NCBI GenBank assembly: GCA_902984215.1
Contig: CADWAF010004931.1
Coordinates: 1 to 64,000, forward strand
Direction of reading: 5' to 3'
From: Willaertia magna
Lineage: Eukaryota > Heterolobosea > Eutetramitea > Acrasida > Naegleriidae
Length of the DNA: 64,000 nucleotides
Part shown: positions 21,340 to 31,883 of the stretch, piece after piece
Layout of the letters: each line of letters opens with the position of its first letter
Numbering within the stretch: position 1 is the first letter of the stretch
Notes under the pieces: model-generated
The model's database searches: none
Seen by the model: only the letters and a program-made list of their open reading frames with translations
Told to the model about the DNA's origin: nothing
Position numbers and translations under genes: made by a program

Positions 21340-23829
21340 TCAGTAAGTATTATTGAAATCTTCATCATCATCAAATTCTGAAAAGGTGGATTCCATTGTT
21401 CCATCAAAAACTTCATCAAATAATATATCTTCAGCCATGACCTCCTTAATTCCATCAGAACTGTTGGAGATAAATGAATTGCTTGAGGCTAATGAGGAAC
21501 TCATGTGACTGCCGTTCTCTAAGAAAGGACTTTGTTGTTGCTTCCTTAGCTTGGACTTCCAAAAATGTAATAATCCATTACGTATATTTCTTCCTTCTTG
21601 TAAATCATTATACAACGTTCCAGTAACATCAATTTTTTCAGCTTGTTCCTTACCCATGCATTCACAAACTAACTTCCATACAGGATCTTGTTCACTTATT
21701 GTTGGAATATTATTTTGATTTTTTTCCAAGTATTCTACAAAACCTTTCCACATTCTCTTTGCTCTATCTAATCTTAATAAATTTGAGGCCATTCTAGCAT
21801 TACCACCTACATCTAATAAGTGAATTTGCATTATACTAGTTCTTTGTGAATCTAGTTTTTTAATTTGGTAATATTGAAAATCTCTAATATCAATTAGAGA
21901 CTTATCTACATCCTTACCATCAACATAATATTTTTCATGTTCACAAGGTTTATAAATTAAGGTTAATTTTTGTTGATTCTTGTCATACCAGGCGCTAGCA
22001 GCTGCCAAAAAACTTCTTTTAGTTTTAAAAGGCCATGGAAATTCAACACCATACCTCATAACAGATATTGCTCTATTTCCATACTTAAATTTCTCATTTG
22101 GAAATTTTTTTCGTATAGTTTCAGAATCAAAGTAATGTAACTCTTCACAACCAGTAATGTTTGGATCGTATTTAGATACATATTCTCCAGGCATTAGACA
22201 TTTCTTTACAATATCAAAATTAAAAGGTAGTACGCCACTCCACTTATTAATTTGCATTCTTTGGTAGAATGAGACATTTGGAAGTATGTTCTTTTCAGTG
22301 ATTTTATAGACATTGATAGCTCCCTCTTTTTTAGAGCCTTGTAATTTCCATAAATAGTCATCTTTTCCCAGGTATTCCATGAAATCAATATCCTTATCAT
22401 AAACCATAAATTCTTTAAATTGTTCATCGGTGTATGGAAATATTCTTGTCTCTTTTAATACTCCTACCTTTTTCAAAAAATTGAGTCCTTTTTGTTGTAT
22501 TCGTTTAATCCATATCTCTGAACGAACAAATCTTGGAAAACTATCATTTTCCAATTCATATATAACTGCGTTCTTTAAAGTTCTAAATATTAAATGTGGA
22601 GGCTGTGGAAGAAGCCATTCCGTTAAATTATTATATTGACCTTGTCCTACAAACAAATCATAGAATGTTTTCTTGTCTTTGTAACTAATATTTATCTCCT
22701 TTGGTGCTTTTTCTTCTACGAAGTCTTTCATTAAAGAAACAGCTAAAGATATCTGTTTTCTATATAATTTGATAATTCCATCATATTTAGATCTTGGTGT
22801 AAGATATCCCAATGAAATAGAAGAATTTGTTGTTCCTGACATATTATAACTTGCATTTAAACTACTACTTCCTTCACTGCCTGCGCCTTCCTCTGCTTTT
22901 AGCCCAAAATTCCTTATTTCATCATATTTCTTCTTTTTATCTCCCAATATACCAATTATTCTGGAAAGTCTACTTGTATTTCTTTTGTGTTGTTGTTCTG
23001 GTGATTTTTCGTCACCCACTTTCTTTATTTCACTTAGGTCAAGTTTAAAATTATTTGCAGAAGTTTTAGGTGATACAGGAGAAAGAAATTGGTTGTTAGG
23101 TACAGTACTAGGTGTTGTTGGCTCACTATTTACATCTTCATTATCATTCACTACATTACTATCACTCTCAGAAGAGCTTCTATTAGCATCGTTATTATTT
23201 TGTTTATTATTCTCTATTTTGGAACTTTCTTCTTCTGTAGGTTTTTCATTTATGGTATTGCTATTCAGCGTCAGATTTTCGGGACTTGGGGTTGGTACGG
23301 ATTGTTTCATCATCTTGAAGAGGTTGGAATGTGAGGCTGTTTGTATGTGAATAGACTCATGTTTGGCGTTTAGTAGTGCCAATGGGTCGATATCTATCTT
23401 TTTGCTTTTGTGTTTTGCTTTTTGCTCTAAATCTAAAACAATTCTAGGTATATCTGAAAATGATTGTGTTGTTGGTGTATGTTTTAAGTTTAGGTTTGTT
23501 GTTGTTAATGTTGGTTGATTATTGACATTATCAAATTGTTGTTCCAATTCTCTAACACCTTGCATCATTTTATAATACAAACGCTCAATTTCATTTAGTT
23601 TTGTAATAAACTGAAGAGGTTCTGTGTTATGTTCTGTCTCTAGGTATTCATAAAAACATTTAAACATTGTGTGGTCGGAAAATACTTGATGAAAGTCGAA
23701 AAAGTAATCCTCTAGATTGGTCTCTTGGAATATTTTACGGGTTGCTGATGGTGATCTTGTTAAAACTTCATCTCTGCCAATATCATCTTCTGATGGTGTT
23801 GACGGCGTCCTTGCTACGTTTTCAGTCAT
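21340..23829 (-). CDS. RGS-START domain protein with split RGS
   Basis: An 829-residue intronless protein. The first RGS helices (LEDYFFDFHQVFSDHTMFKC, residues about 38-90) and the last ones (KKTFYDLFVGQGQYNNLTEW to FPRFVRSEIW, about 380-440) are separated by about 250 residues of Ser/Asn/Thr-rich insertion and an amphipathic helix. A START-like lipid-binding domain follows at about 485-700, with an EGAINVYKITEKNILPNVSF strand, the VMRYGVEFPWPF region and a C-terminal helix ASNLLRLDRAKRMWKGFVEYL. The tail is acidic. RGS domains accelerate GTP hydrolysis on G-alpha proteins and START domains bind lipids or sterols. The pairing suggests a membrane-lipid-coupled G-protein regulator (inference). 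Plus-strand open frames inside this gene are shadows. Confidence 0.75.
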   Translation of the reverse strand: MTENVARTPSTPSEDDIGRDEVLTRSPSATRKIFQETNLEDYFFDFHQVFSDHTMFKCFYEYLETEHNTEPLQFITKLNEIERLYYKMMQGVRELEQQFDNVNNQPTLTTTNLNLKHTPTTQSFSDIPRIVLDLEQKAKHKSKKIDIDPLALLNAKHESIHIQTASHSNLFKMMKQSVPTPSPENLTLNSNTINEKPTEEESSKIENNKQNNNDANRSSSESDSNVVNDNEDVNSEPTTPSTVPNNQFLSPVSPKTSANNFKLDLSEIKKVGDEKSPEQQHKRNTSRLSRIIGILGDKKKKYDEIRNFGLKAEEGAGSEGSSSLNASYNMSGTTNSSISLGYLTPRSKYDGIIKLYRKQISLAVSLMKDFVEEKAPKEINISYKDKKTFYDLFVGQGQYNNLTEWLLPQPPHLIFRTLKNAVIYELENDSFPRFVRSEIWIKRIQQKGLNFLKKVGVLKETRIFPYTDEQFKEFMVYDKDIDFMEYLGKDDYLWKLQGSKKEGAINVYKITEKNILPNVSFYQRMQINKWSGVLPFNFDIVKKCLMPGEYVSKYDPNITGCEELHYFDSETIRKKFPNEKFKYGNRAISVMRYGVEFPWPFKTKRSFLAAASAWYDKNQQKLTLIYKPCEHEKYYVDGKDVDKSLIDIRDFQYYQIKKLDSQRTSIMQIHLLDVGGNARMASNLLRLDRAKRMWKGFVEYLEKNQNNIPTISEQDPVWKLVCECMGKEQAEKIDVTGTLYNDLQEGRNIRNGLLHFWKSKLRKQQQSPFLENGSHMSSSLASSNSFISNSSDGIKEVMAEDILFDEVFDGTMESTFSEFDDDEDFNNTY

Positions 23830-24395
23830 TGTTTTTTTATAATCCTTTTACAAATTTCAGTCGGCACATTGCCGTTTCGTCAAACGATAGGAATATCTGT
23901 TGTCCCATTACAGAAATTCATGAAAGATTATATTTCAAGATCTTATTGGCGTGCCTTTTATAAAACTTTCACATGTGATACTGAGAACCAAAAAGAAGCG
24001 TTTACTCTTTATAACACCTTATAACTTGTTTTGCTAGTATTTTTTTGTAGTAGAATATTGGCGGTTGCCTATAAAGTGTCTTAGAATTTGAAGGACGTTA
24101 AATGCCCGAAGAAACAGTTCGAACTCTTCTCAAATTAATCTTTTTGGTCTCTTAACAAACTCTTACATCTACTACTTTCTCATTGAATATATTATAATTA
24201 CTAGATGAATGTTTACTTTGTGCTTTGTTATTTTAACAGTTCAGTTTTGTTGCACCCATCAATTTATAATTGTTACGAGGATAATGATGGAAATTCAAGG
24301 CTGAAAGCAAGGGACGTCAATAGTTGAAGATGCGTCGGTGGAAGTCGGTTTAGCGTTTAGATTTAAAAAAATTGCGATAATTCCCAACTACGCCG
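23830..24395. other. Intergenic region between divergent RGS-START and ABC transporter genes
   Basis: About 560 bases between two divergently oriented genes, with more G and C than other spacers here. It must contain both promoters. I find no RNA gene and no conserved repeat. A plus-strand frame runs in from the antisense of the RGS-START start (23667-23963) but has no protein-like features. Confidence 0.5.
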
Positions 24396-27300
24396 ATGTA
24401 TCTCGTAGAAGTTGCGAAACAGATTTTAATTCTTTTAAAGAAGAATTGTCTACTTTATGTAAGTTTTAAAAGAATAGATTGTTAGTTGTTTACTCATTTG
24501 TTTAGCTCAGGAGATGGAAGTCAACACTTCTTCAACTCTTATCGCCTATTGTCATTCTAGTAGTTCTTGTTGTATTAGCAGCTATCTCCGAAGCTCAATG
24601 GTAAGTACTTTTAGTCTTGTTTCTAGTTTAACTTTAAAATAAACTAAATTAAAGGGGTGGAAAAAACGGTGTTTATCCTTCAGTCAGTAACATTCACGGT
24701 AACATTGATTTACCAAAACTTTCTTCCGATGGTAATGGGTTAAAGTTCTATAATTGTACTTCATGGAATGGTAAACCTTGTTATACATTTGCTGTTTCAA
24801 GTAATGGTATAGCTTTTGGTGAGGAAGTTCTACAAAAGTTATTAGTTCAAGATTATGGGTTAGTTGAAGATGTTCATTACAAAAACTTTACAACTAAAAC
24901 AAACTTAGAAAATTGGATGTATGCTAATCAAAATAGTACTCTTTTAGGTATTTGCTTTGAAAAAAACTTTGCATTAGACAACCCAAGTTTGTCAACTGCG
25001 TACACACTTTATTATAACATGACTAAAAAAGATTCAGGTGCTCCAATTCTTTCAGTTCAAAATATTATTGATAATACAATTGTATATTTAAGAATGCAAC
25101 AAATAGGTAAGGGTGCAACAGTAGATAGAAATAGTATTTTAACTACAGTTAAAAATTTACCAAACCCTCCAACAAGACAAAATGGTCAAGTTATTATTTA
25201 TGAGAATACTGGACCTACATTCTTCACAATTGGTGCCATGATTATTTTAATTGTATCTTTAAACAGTTTAGTTATTGAGAAAGAATTTAAGTTAAGGTTT
25301 GCTATGATTATGATGGGTATGAAGGACTCAGCTTACTTCGTTTCTTGGTTGGTTTCATTCATTGTTATTTGTGCACTTTTCTCCTTAGTTAACGTTATTG
25401 GTGGAATGATTTTCCAAATCAGTATTTTTATTAATTGCAACTTTTTAGTTATGTGGATTTTATTCTTTTGTTTCACATTTTCATTAGTTTGTTTAGCCTT
25501 TTTACTTAGTACTTTTGTTAGGGAATCTAAGCAAGCATTAGTTGTTGGTTTTATTTTCTTAGCTATTTCATGTAAGTACTTCCTGTTTACTATTTGAGTT
25601 ATTCTAACCATTTATTTAATTAGTTATTTTGAATTTGTTTGTTTCTAACGGTAATGTCATTTATCAATTGTATGCAGATGATGTCACACCTGCTTTTAGA
25701 ACTATACTTTCCTTCTATCCACCTTTTAACTTTGCAAAAGGTAAGTTTAAAATTCATTATCTCAAAATCTAACCTGTCACAGTATTTTCTGATATTTCAA
25801 AGAAAACTTTACCTGTGTTTGATGAAAATCAAAGAAAGTTCGTTCCAGGTAAAGGTTATACATTTTACGATTTCTTTGTTGCCGATGATAACTCAACTCC
25901 AAACCCTGCTGGTGGTGTAATTAGATCCCCTCGTTCAGTTTATTCTGTATTAATTCTATTGGCTAACAGTCTTCTCTTCCTTATTATTTATTGGTATTGT
26001 GACAATGTTGTTTCTGATGCTAGCGGTGTTAGAAAAAGTCCATTTTTCTTCCTTTTCCCTTCATATTGGGGAATTGATATCTATAAAGTTTGTGGTGTTT
26101 GTATTGGAAAAGAAAGAAATATTAATACAACAACTACCAATGATGATGAAGAATACCAAAGAATTGAAACCGATGATGTCAGAGAAGAATTTAAGAGAGC
26201 AAGAGATAAAAACATTAAGGCAGCTGTAAGAATCATTTCACTAAGAAAGACCTTTATTGGAGGATTTGCTAAATTAATGAAGCTTATTCTTCCAAAGAAA
26301 TGGTCTGAAAAGAAGATATTTAGAGAAAAGACTGCATTAAATGGTTTGAGTTTATTAGTTGAAGAAGGAACATGTGTTGCTTTACTAGGTCACAATGGTA
26401 AGTTTACAATCAAATAAGTTATTTATCTTAACAATTATATAGGTGCTGGTAAATCAACAACTATCTCCATTTTGAGTGGTTTATATCAACAAACTGGTGG
26501 TGAGGCATATATCTCAAACTTAAGTGTTAAAGGAGATATTGAACTTATTAGAAAGAGACTTGGAATGTGTCCTCAACATGATATTTTAATTGATGACTTA
26601 ACTGCAGAGGAACATTTACAAATCTTTGGTGATTTAAAGGGTGTTTCAAGAGAACAAAGAAATGAAGAAGTTAAAACATTATTAAATTTAGTTGATTTGG
26701 CTGATGTTGGACATCACTTAGTTAAAACATATTCAGGTGGTATGAAACGTAGATTATCTATTTGCATTTCATGGTAAGTTGTGACATTTATTTCTTTCAT
26801 GGTTTATTAACAAAATAACTTTGTTAATTATTAACTTATCAATAGTATTGGTTCTCCAAATTTAATTGTTTTGGATGAACCTACAACTGGTTTAGATCCA
26901 TTTTCAAGAAAGAAAGCATGGAACTTAATTCAAAAGATGAAAGCTGGAAGAGCAATGATTTTAACAACTCACAATTTGGATGAAGCAGATTATTTATGTG
27001 ATAGAATTGCAATTATGGCTAATGGTCAATTGAAATGTATAGGTACATCTTTAGAAATTAAGGCACAATATGGTAGTGGTTATAATTTACAACTTGTTGC
27101 TGATGTTGGTCATGAAAAGGAAGTATTACAATTGGTTTTAACAAATATTCCAGATGCAAAGATTGTCAGTCAAGATGCAGGTAATTATATTTTCAACGTA
27201 CCAAAAGAACAAACAAATGAATTGGGAGAATTATTGTCAATTATTGAACGTATGAAGAGTTCATCTAAATCTATGTTAAAAGATTGGGGTATTACACAAA

Positions 27301-27455
27301 CAACATTAGAAGAAGTATATCTTAAAGTTACTAAGAAGGCTGACTTTGGTTATAAAGAATTTAAGAGTGTACCAACTATTGGAAGTGAAATGGAGTTAGT
27401 TGACAAAGAATTATTGCCAAAACAAACACAATCAAGTGATTCTTCCCTTCAATAA
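24396..27455 (+). CDS. ABCA-type ABC half-transporter, seven exons
   Basis: Exons 24396-24458, 24506-24600, 24655-25571, 25624-25740, 25783-26397, 26443-26773 and 26846-27455 join in phase to 915 residues; introns are 42-72 nt, GT-AG. The first transmembrane helix is LSPIVILVVLVVLAAISEAQ. A large luminal/extracellular loop follows, then further membrane helices (FTIGAMIILIVSLNSLVIEK, VSWLVSFIVICALFSLVNVI and others). The nucleotide-binding domain has Walker A GHNGAGKST, made only by joining exons 5 and 6, the signature TYSGGMKRRLSI, Walker B LIVLDEPTTGLDP, made across exons 6 and 7, and the H-loop LTTHNLDEAD. A family A (lipid-transporting) origin fits the large first loop. It has one membrane domain and one nucleotide-binding domain, so it should dimerise. 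Start ATG 24396 is the first in-frame Met of exon 1. Confidence 0.88.
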
Positions 27456-27578
27456 TTTGTACCTTAACACAAATTGTAAATAATACTTACAAAAATTATC
27501 TAAATGTATCTTTACAAAATTCGTCCAATAAAAGAAATTTTGAAAAAATACAATTTAAAAAATTTCAAAAAAAACAAA

Positions 27579-29267
27579 ATGCTGAAACAACTCTCTTCGT
27601 TACGTAAAAGCTCCTCCTTGTTGAAAAAGTCTTTCGGTATCTCTTATTCTTCTTTTCACAATAATATAATAAAATGTCATCAACAACAGCAACACCAATA
27701 CTCTGATTTAGCAGGTTTTTATCGTGAACAATTTCATCAACAAAATCAATTAACTCACTATAATTTTGAATCATTATTAAATAAAATTGATGAAATGAAA
27801 TTAAATATTAAATTACGTGAATTAGAACATATGGTAAATTTAGAAGAGGTTCTTTCAAAATATCAACAATACACAAACCTTTGTGAACAATTAGAAAATT
27901 TACAATATTTACGAAGAGAAATTGCAGAATATTTAGCAGGAAAAATTCCAGTAGAGAAATTACCAAAAGAGCTCTATGTGGAAATTACGGAAAAAAATGG
28001 CGGGAAAGATTTGGTGGAATTTAACGAAGAAGATAAGAATATGATTTTAGATAGAAAATCAAATTATTGGAAACAAAAAGGTAAAGAAATTAAATTAAAA
28101 ATTCAAGAATTAGAAAAAGAATATCAAATTATAAAACCAATTTTAATTGAACTTTCATTAAAATTACCAAACTTTACTGCCAATCACGTAATGGATTTTT
28201 CTTTACAAAATTCTAACCAACCAAAATTAATTAAAAATATTGGAGAAAAAGTAAATTTTAAAGAAAATCAAAAAATTTATAGTCATTATGAAATTTGTGA
28301 ACGTTTAAATCTATTTGAACCTGCAAATGAATGTTCTGGACCAAAATTCTTCTTTTTAAAAGGAGATGGTGTTTTATTAGAATTAGCTTTACAAAACTAT
28401 GTTATTTCAAAATTAATTAAAAAAGGATATCAATTAATTATGCCACCAGAATTAATGAAGAAACATATTATTGAAGGATGTGGTTTTCAACCTAGAGGAG
28501 AACATTCACAAATTTATAGAATTGAAAACTATCAAGATACTTCTAATAATAATGAAAAGGAAGTAATGAATAAGAAAAAAGAAGGTTTAATGACATTTGA
28601 AAGAAAAGGTGAAGATTCACAACAATTATGTTTAATTGGTACAAGTGAGATTGGATTAGCTGCTTTACATGCTGGACAAATACTTTTTGATTTAAGTGAA
28701 AATGGAATACAAAATAAACCAATTAGATATGTTGGTCTATCACATTGTTTTAGAACTGAAGCTGGAGCTGGAGGTGCAAAAGATAGAGGATTATATAGAG
28801 TACATCAATTCACAAAAGTTGAAATGTTTGTTTATTCTTCTCCAGAACATTCAGAAGAAGTTTTAAAAGAAATTGTTTCAATTCAAGAAGAGATCTTTAG
28901 TGAATTAGGTTTTCATTGTCAGATATTAGATATGCCTTGTAATGATTTAGGTAATCCTGCACAACGTAAGATTGATATTGAAGCTTATATTCCAAGTAGA
29001 GGAGGATATGGAGAGGTGTCAAGTGCATCTAATTGTTTAGATTATCAATCAAGAAGATTAAATATTAAATATAAGGTTGATACTGTTAAATATAAATCAT
29101 TCTTCCCACATACTTTAAATGGTACTGCTGTTGCTATTCCACGTGCAATTATAACATTATTAGAAAATAATCAATTTATTGATGAAAATACAGGTAAATT
29201 ATGTGTGAAAATTCCAGTTGCTTTACATCCATTTATGTTGAATGGTAAAACTGTGTTGATGGAATAA
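27579..29267 (+). CDS. Seryl-tRNA synthetase, probably mitochondrial
   Basis: Class II SerRS with an N-terminal helical-arm region (LEHMVNLEEVLSKYQQYTNL and a long coiled coil), then motif 1 region GVLLELALQNYVISKLI, the TSE-like loop (IGTSEIG), motif 2 FRTEAGAGGAKDRGLYRVHQ, and motif 3 NGTAVAIPRAIITLLENNQ, with the SSASNCLDYQSRR serine-pocket segment. It charges tRNA-Ser. The start is chosen at 27579, where a basic, Ser-rich, acid-free presequence (MLKQLSSLRKSSSLLKKSFG) begins, typical of mitochondrial import. An upstream in-frame ATG at 27504 would add 25 basic residues. A linker insertion rich in N and K lies between motifs 1 and 2. A separate cytosolic SerRS is expected elsewhere. Confidence 0.9.
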   Translation: MLKQLSSLRKSSSLLKKSFGISYSSFHNNIIKCHQQQQHQYSDLAGFYREQFHQQNQLTHYNFESLLNKIDEMKLNIKLRELEHMVNLEEVLSKYQQYTNLCEQLENLQYLRREIAEYLAGKIPVEKLPKELYVEITEKNGGKDLVEFNEEDKNMILDRKSNYWKQKGKEIKLKIQELEKEYQIIKPILIELSLKLPNFTANHVMDFSLQNSNQPKLIKNIGEKVNFKENQKIYSHYEICERLNLFEPANECSGPKFFFLKGDGVLLELALQNYVISKLIKKGYQLIMPPELMKKHIIEGCGFQPRGEHSQIYRIENYQDTSNNNEKEVMNKKKEGLMTFERKGEDSQQLCLIGTSEIGLAALHAGQILFDLSENGIQNKPIRYVGLSHCFRTEAGAGGAKDRGLYRVHQFTKVEMFVYSSPEHSEEVLKEIVSIQEEIFSELGFHCQILDMPCNDLGNPAQRKIDIEAYIPSRGGYGEVSSASNCLDYQSRRLNIKYKVDTVKYKSFFPHTLNGTAVAIPRAIITLLENNQFIDENTGKLCVKIPVALHPFMLNGKTVLME

Positions 29268-29293
29268 ATTATTTTGTTGTAATTTATTACAAT

Positions 29294-30028
29294 TTAGTTA
29301 TCAAAGAAGAATACAATTCTAATTTGATCTTCTTTTCCTTTTGGAACTAATTTCTTTAATTCATCTAAACTTTCATAAAATCCTTCTGCAACTTCCTTAT
29401 AAGGAACAATCCATTCCACTTGTGTATAATAACTAGCTCCAGTTTCTTTTTGTTTCTTTCCACAAATTAAATCATCCATCTCCCTGTTACTAACAATTCT
29501 AACAGAACCACCACTAACAAATCCACAATAAGAAGAAGGTCTATTACTCGTTTTAAAGTTTGGATATTCCCTTTCATTAACGTAACCTCTCTTTTTTGTA
29601 ACTTTATTAATCCAATCATATTCTAATAGTTCTGTTAAGGTTAAATAAGAATGTGAATGTCCGTCACAATCCCATTTTTCTGAAATTTGTTTTACAATTG
29701 ATGAAACGTCATCTGGTAAACCTTTTGGTTCAGAAATTATTTCAAAACCATCACCAGTGTCACAACCGGCAAATCCAAATCCATTTCTGACATCTGCCAA
29801 AATTGCAAAAACATCATAATTTCTATCTGTATAGAACCATTGAAGATTATATAATTCTTCTAAATCTTCTTCCCCTTCATCACTTTCATCGTTATCATTG
29901 GGTGTTTCTTCAACTTTTTTAATCTTATTATTATTGTAATGAACTGGTTGATGATTGTTATCCATTACAGTCCATTCCTTCTTTTCTTCATCATATTTTT
30001 CAACATACAAATGAATATCGCAACCCAT
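29294..30028 (-). CDS. MGCDIH-type protein of phage/bacterial kind
   Basis: A 244-residue intronless protein. It starts MGCDIHLYVEKYDEEKKEW, then has an acidic Asn-rich insertion (residues about 27-62), the conserved-looking core DRNYDVFAILADVRNG with GFGFAGCDTGDGF, EPKGLPDDVS, and WDCDGHSHSYLTLTELLEYDW, ending with an acidic/aromatic strand. From memory, this MGCDIH start with RNYDLFAILADVRNG and PRGLPDDVS is typical of uncharacterised proteins of phages and bacteria, with unknown function. Its presence in a eukaryote suggests gene transfer (inference). The acidic insertion and AT-rich codons show long adaptation to this genome. H and D/C residues (CDIH, CDGHSH) could bind a metal, but this is speculation. 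Confidence 0.6.
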   Translation of the reverse strand: MGCDIHLYVEKYDEEKKEWTVMDNNHQPVHYNNNKIKKVEETPNDNDESDEGEEDLEELYNLQWFYTDRNYDVFAILADVRNGFGFAGCDTGDGFEIISEPKGLPDDVSSIVKQISEKWDCDGHSHSYLTLTELLEYDWINKVTKKRGYVNEREYPNFKTSNRPSSYCGFVSGGSVRIVSNREMDDLICGKKQKETGASYYTQVEWIVPYKEVAEGFYESLDELKKLVPKGKEDQIRIVFFFDN

Positions 30029-31883
30029 TATTAATTTGTGTTTAATTTAAATATTTTTTTCTGTATAGTTTTTGTTTGTTCTTGGAATCGGAGGAAAAAG
30101 TGAACGGGAACTTTTTAAATGAGCTTGAATTGTTACAATTTTATTATTGTATAGTATTAATTATTTAATTTTTATTTTAGTAATTTGTGCCTCTAATGAA
30201 ATGTTGCAAGGCTGCACGTAAAAATTGCAAGATTAGACTTTTGGCGATGTGTTTTATTTGCGGCTAATATGCGTGAATTGATTAAAAAATAAACTCTAGC
30301 TGATTTTAATTGACAGTATTGAAATAAATTAATAGTCTTCGAATGAAGGTCAATGCTTTATTCATTGTTTTACAATTTTATTTATTAAATTTTCTACTTT
30401 TCCAGCTTTCTCTGACATGGTTTTGTTCGCCCCGATTTTTAATTACATTTAATCGAATAAGCATATATCGACTATTCTTCGCATAGTTGTTATAGTTTAT
30501 TAGGTCAGTTTTAATTACTACCCATGCAAATTTTTAAAGTTAAATTACCAAGGTAATAATACTACAACTTTTTCCGCTGAATTATAAAATTAGATCAAGC
30601 TATTTTAAATCTTTGTCATTTAAAAATGCTCTTTGTGCATGCAATTAGATTAAATAATTCAAACTATTACAAAATAAAGGCAATCAATAATAATGGTTTG
30701 TCAAAATTTTTTATTTTTTAAAAATAAACACAAAAAAACTACAACTTTTTTACGCTATTTTAAAATGGCGGCAAATAAAAAAATATATGTTTTTTTTTTT
30801 AAAATTGATGATTTTATTTTATTTTTATTTGTACTAATTTTCAAATATTTACTCCATTTTTAAAATAGCTAGCTTTATTTTTAAAATTGATTGATAAAAT
30901 TTTAAATTGTTTTGCAAAAAAAAAAATTTTTTGGCGACAAATTTTAAAATTGATTGCACTATTTTTATTTTATTTGCCCGCCATTTCAAAATAGCGCGGA
31001 AAAAGTTGTACTACGGTTCTGAAAGAACCTTCAATTAAAAATGTGGAATTTTTTGTAAAATCATGCATGTAATTGTTTGAATTACTTTAAAAACACAATC
31101 AGAAAACAATTAGACATTAATGAATTGTAATCTATAATTCGCCTTTTCATCCACGTATGTTGTGTTACACAAAGAGCCTCTAATTCAGAATGGTATTTTA
31201 GCCGTGGAGGACAAACTTTTCACATTTTCATAAACAAAAAACAACACTCAAGTAACAGTTAACAACAGCACAAACAACTTCAAAATGCTTCAACAAAACA
31301 ATGGCGATATTATTCTTCTAGAATTTCTTTCAGCAATGAATGAACCGTTCGAAGTAGTTAAAAGGTTAGACAGTAAATATTATCTGAGATGTTTAATAAT
31401 GTAATGTCATATTTAACTTTTTGCAGTTATTAAAGATTTAAAAACATTTTTACTTTTTAAAATGTTGAACATTGAAAGGTCAATTTTATATCAATTACAA
31501 CTGTAATAAATTTGTTACGCTCGAAATATTGAATCAATTATTTTACTTTGAACTTTATCTTTAATTCATAAAACAAAGTTTCTTATATTCTACCGTAAAG
31601 GGTTTTGAGACATACAGTGTAATAAGTTGTTGTGCTTTGTAAACAGTTAACTTATTTGTTAGGTTTGCGGCTTTAGTTGTTGCGCGGTGTAGGGTTAGCA
31701 GTTTTATCTATCTTAAGCAGCTGCTAGAATTACGATTAGAAGCGAGGAACGTTAATTGTGCACCCTCAAATAATTCGTCCTTTTGTTGAATCAGCAGCTT
31801 ATAAATACGAGCTGAGGTTAAATCAAAAAAAAAGCAATTTAATTATTTACTATATTATAAAATCCTTTCTATTACAAACAATA
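30029..31883. other. Large intergenic region with MITE-like element and one tiny frame
   Basis: No gene of ordinary size in about 1.85 kb. The part 30560-31012 carries an inverted-repeat element (separate entry). A 39-codon frame at 31285-31404 (MLQQNNGDIILLEFLSAMNE...) has mixed composition and might be a first exon or a small peptide gene; no acceptor or continuation was found. The 250 bases before 31884 are the likely promoter/leader of the dehydrogenase gene; an in-frame ATG at 31758 lies there but is not preferred. Confidence 0.5.
30739..31012. mobile_element. MITE-like element with ~40-bp imperfect terminal inverted repeats
   Basis: The left end (30739-30779: CTACAACTTTTTTACGCTAT then TTTAAAATGGCGGCAAATAA) is mirrored by the right end (30970-31012, reverse complement TACAACTTTTTCCGCGCTAT then TTTGAAATGGCGGGCAAATA). 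The interior is AT-rich with repeated TTTTAAAATTGAT words and has no coding potential. An additional copy of the outer 18 bases (TACTACAACTTTTTCCGC) stands at 30560-30577 in the same orientation as the left end, so the true outer boundary may be 30560. This is the structure of a non-autonomous DNA transposon. I could not define target-site duplications. Confidence 0.65.

Noticed and set aside
22430..23350. Several plus-strand frames of 70-120 codons
   Set aside because: Antisense shadows of the RGS-START gene.
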